A stretch of DNA of 64,000 bases from Galbula dea (lineage: Eukaryota > Chordata > Aves > Piciformes > Galbulidae), in NCBI GenBank assembly GCA_013399015.1, contig VWZX01008476.1, positions 1,326,876 through 1,390,875 on the forward strand, written 5' to 3'. The position numbers and the translations under genes were made by a program. The notes beneath the pieces were generated by a model that was not told the origin of the DNA, did no database searches, and saw nothing but the letters and a program-made list of their open reading frames with translations. Shown one piece after another: positions 63,991 to 64,000 of the stretch; the first letter of the stretch is position 1; each line of letters begins with the position of its first letter.

Positions 63991-64000
63991 AACATTTACC

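Noticed and set aside
63309..63995. 228-codon minus-strand frame, Ser/Pro-rich
   Set aside because: It is a read-through of the minisatellite. Unit length drifts by non-multiples of three, so the frame is not maintained between units.

Overview
The window is vertebrate nuclear DNA, most likely from a bird. It is AT-rich with sparse coding sequence. Its retroelements are mainly chicken-repeat-1 (CR1) LINE 3' ends carrying the CR1-type terminal repeat (ATTCTG followed by TGATTCTGTGA-like copies), plus two copies of one endogenous-retrovirus LTR family. CR1 also occurs in crocodilians and turtles, so 'bird' is an inference from the overall look, not a proof.

Only one gene can be named with confidence: TRPC6, on the minus strand. 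Exon 1 (coding part 22976-23118) sits in a CpG island. Exon 2 (2159-2933) encodes the ankyrin-repeat region. They are joined across a ~20 kb intron (2934-22975) with consensus GT/AG ends and matching phase. The first 306 codons of the channel are present. The linker helices, six membrane segments, pore, TRP box and C-terminal coiled coil lie in later exons below position 1 and are not in this window.

Layout by region: 1-2158 is the start of TRPC6 intron 2. 2934-22975 is intron 1, holding an LTR with a CR1 fragment nested in it (4613-5106), a 57-bp tandem duplication (9575-9673), and a 136-bp direct duplication flanking a TA/TG microsatellite with the window's only N (9887-10357). 22600-23600 is the TRPC6 CpG-island promoter. 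23.6-62.3 kb is about 39 kb of intergenic (or unrecognised intronic) DNA in which I find no convincing coding exon, only CR1 fragments of either strand, one CR1 copy retaining reverse-transcriptase C-terminal sequence (50380-51051), simple repeats, and a long minus-strand LTR (60318-61228). 62310-62660 is a second CpG island with no identified gene. 62975-63990 is a purine-strand minisatellite of ~72-bp period that runs to the end of the window.

Nothing here amounts to a clearly new biological system. The items most worth a second look are the ~72-bp minisatellite beside an orphan CpG island, the probable assembly artefact around the N, and the nested CR1-in-LTR insertion with a visible target-site duplication. 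Most longer reading frames in the window are noise, or are shadows of repeats and GC-rich islands.
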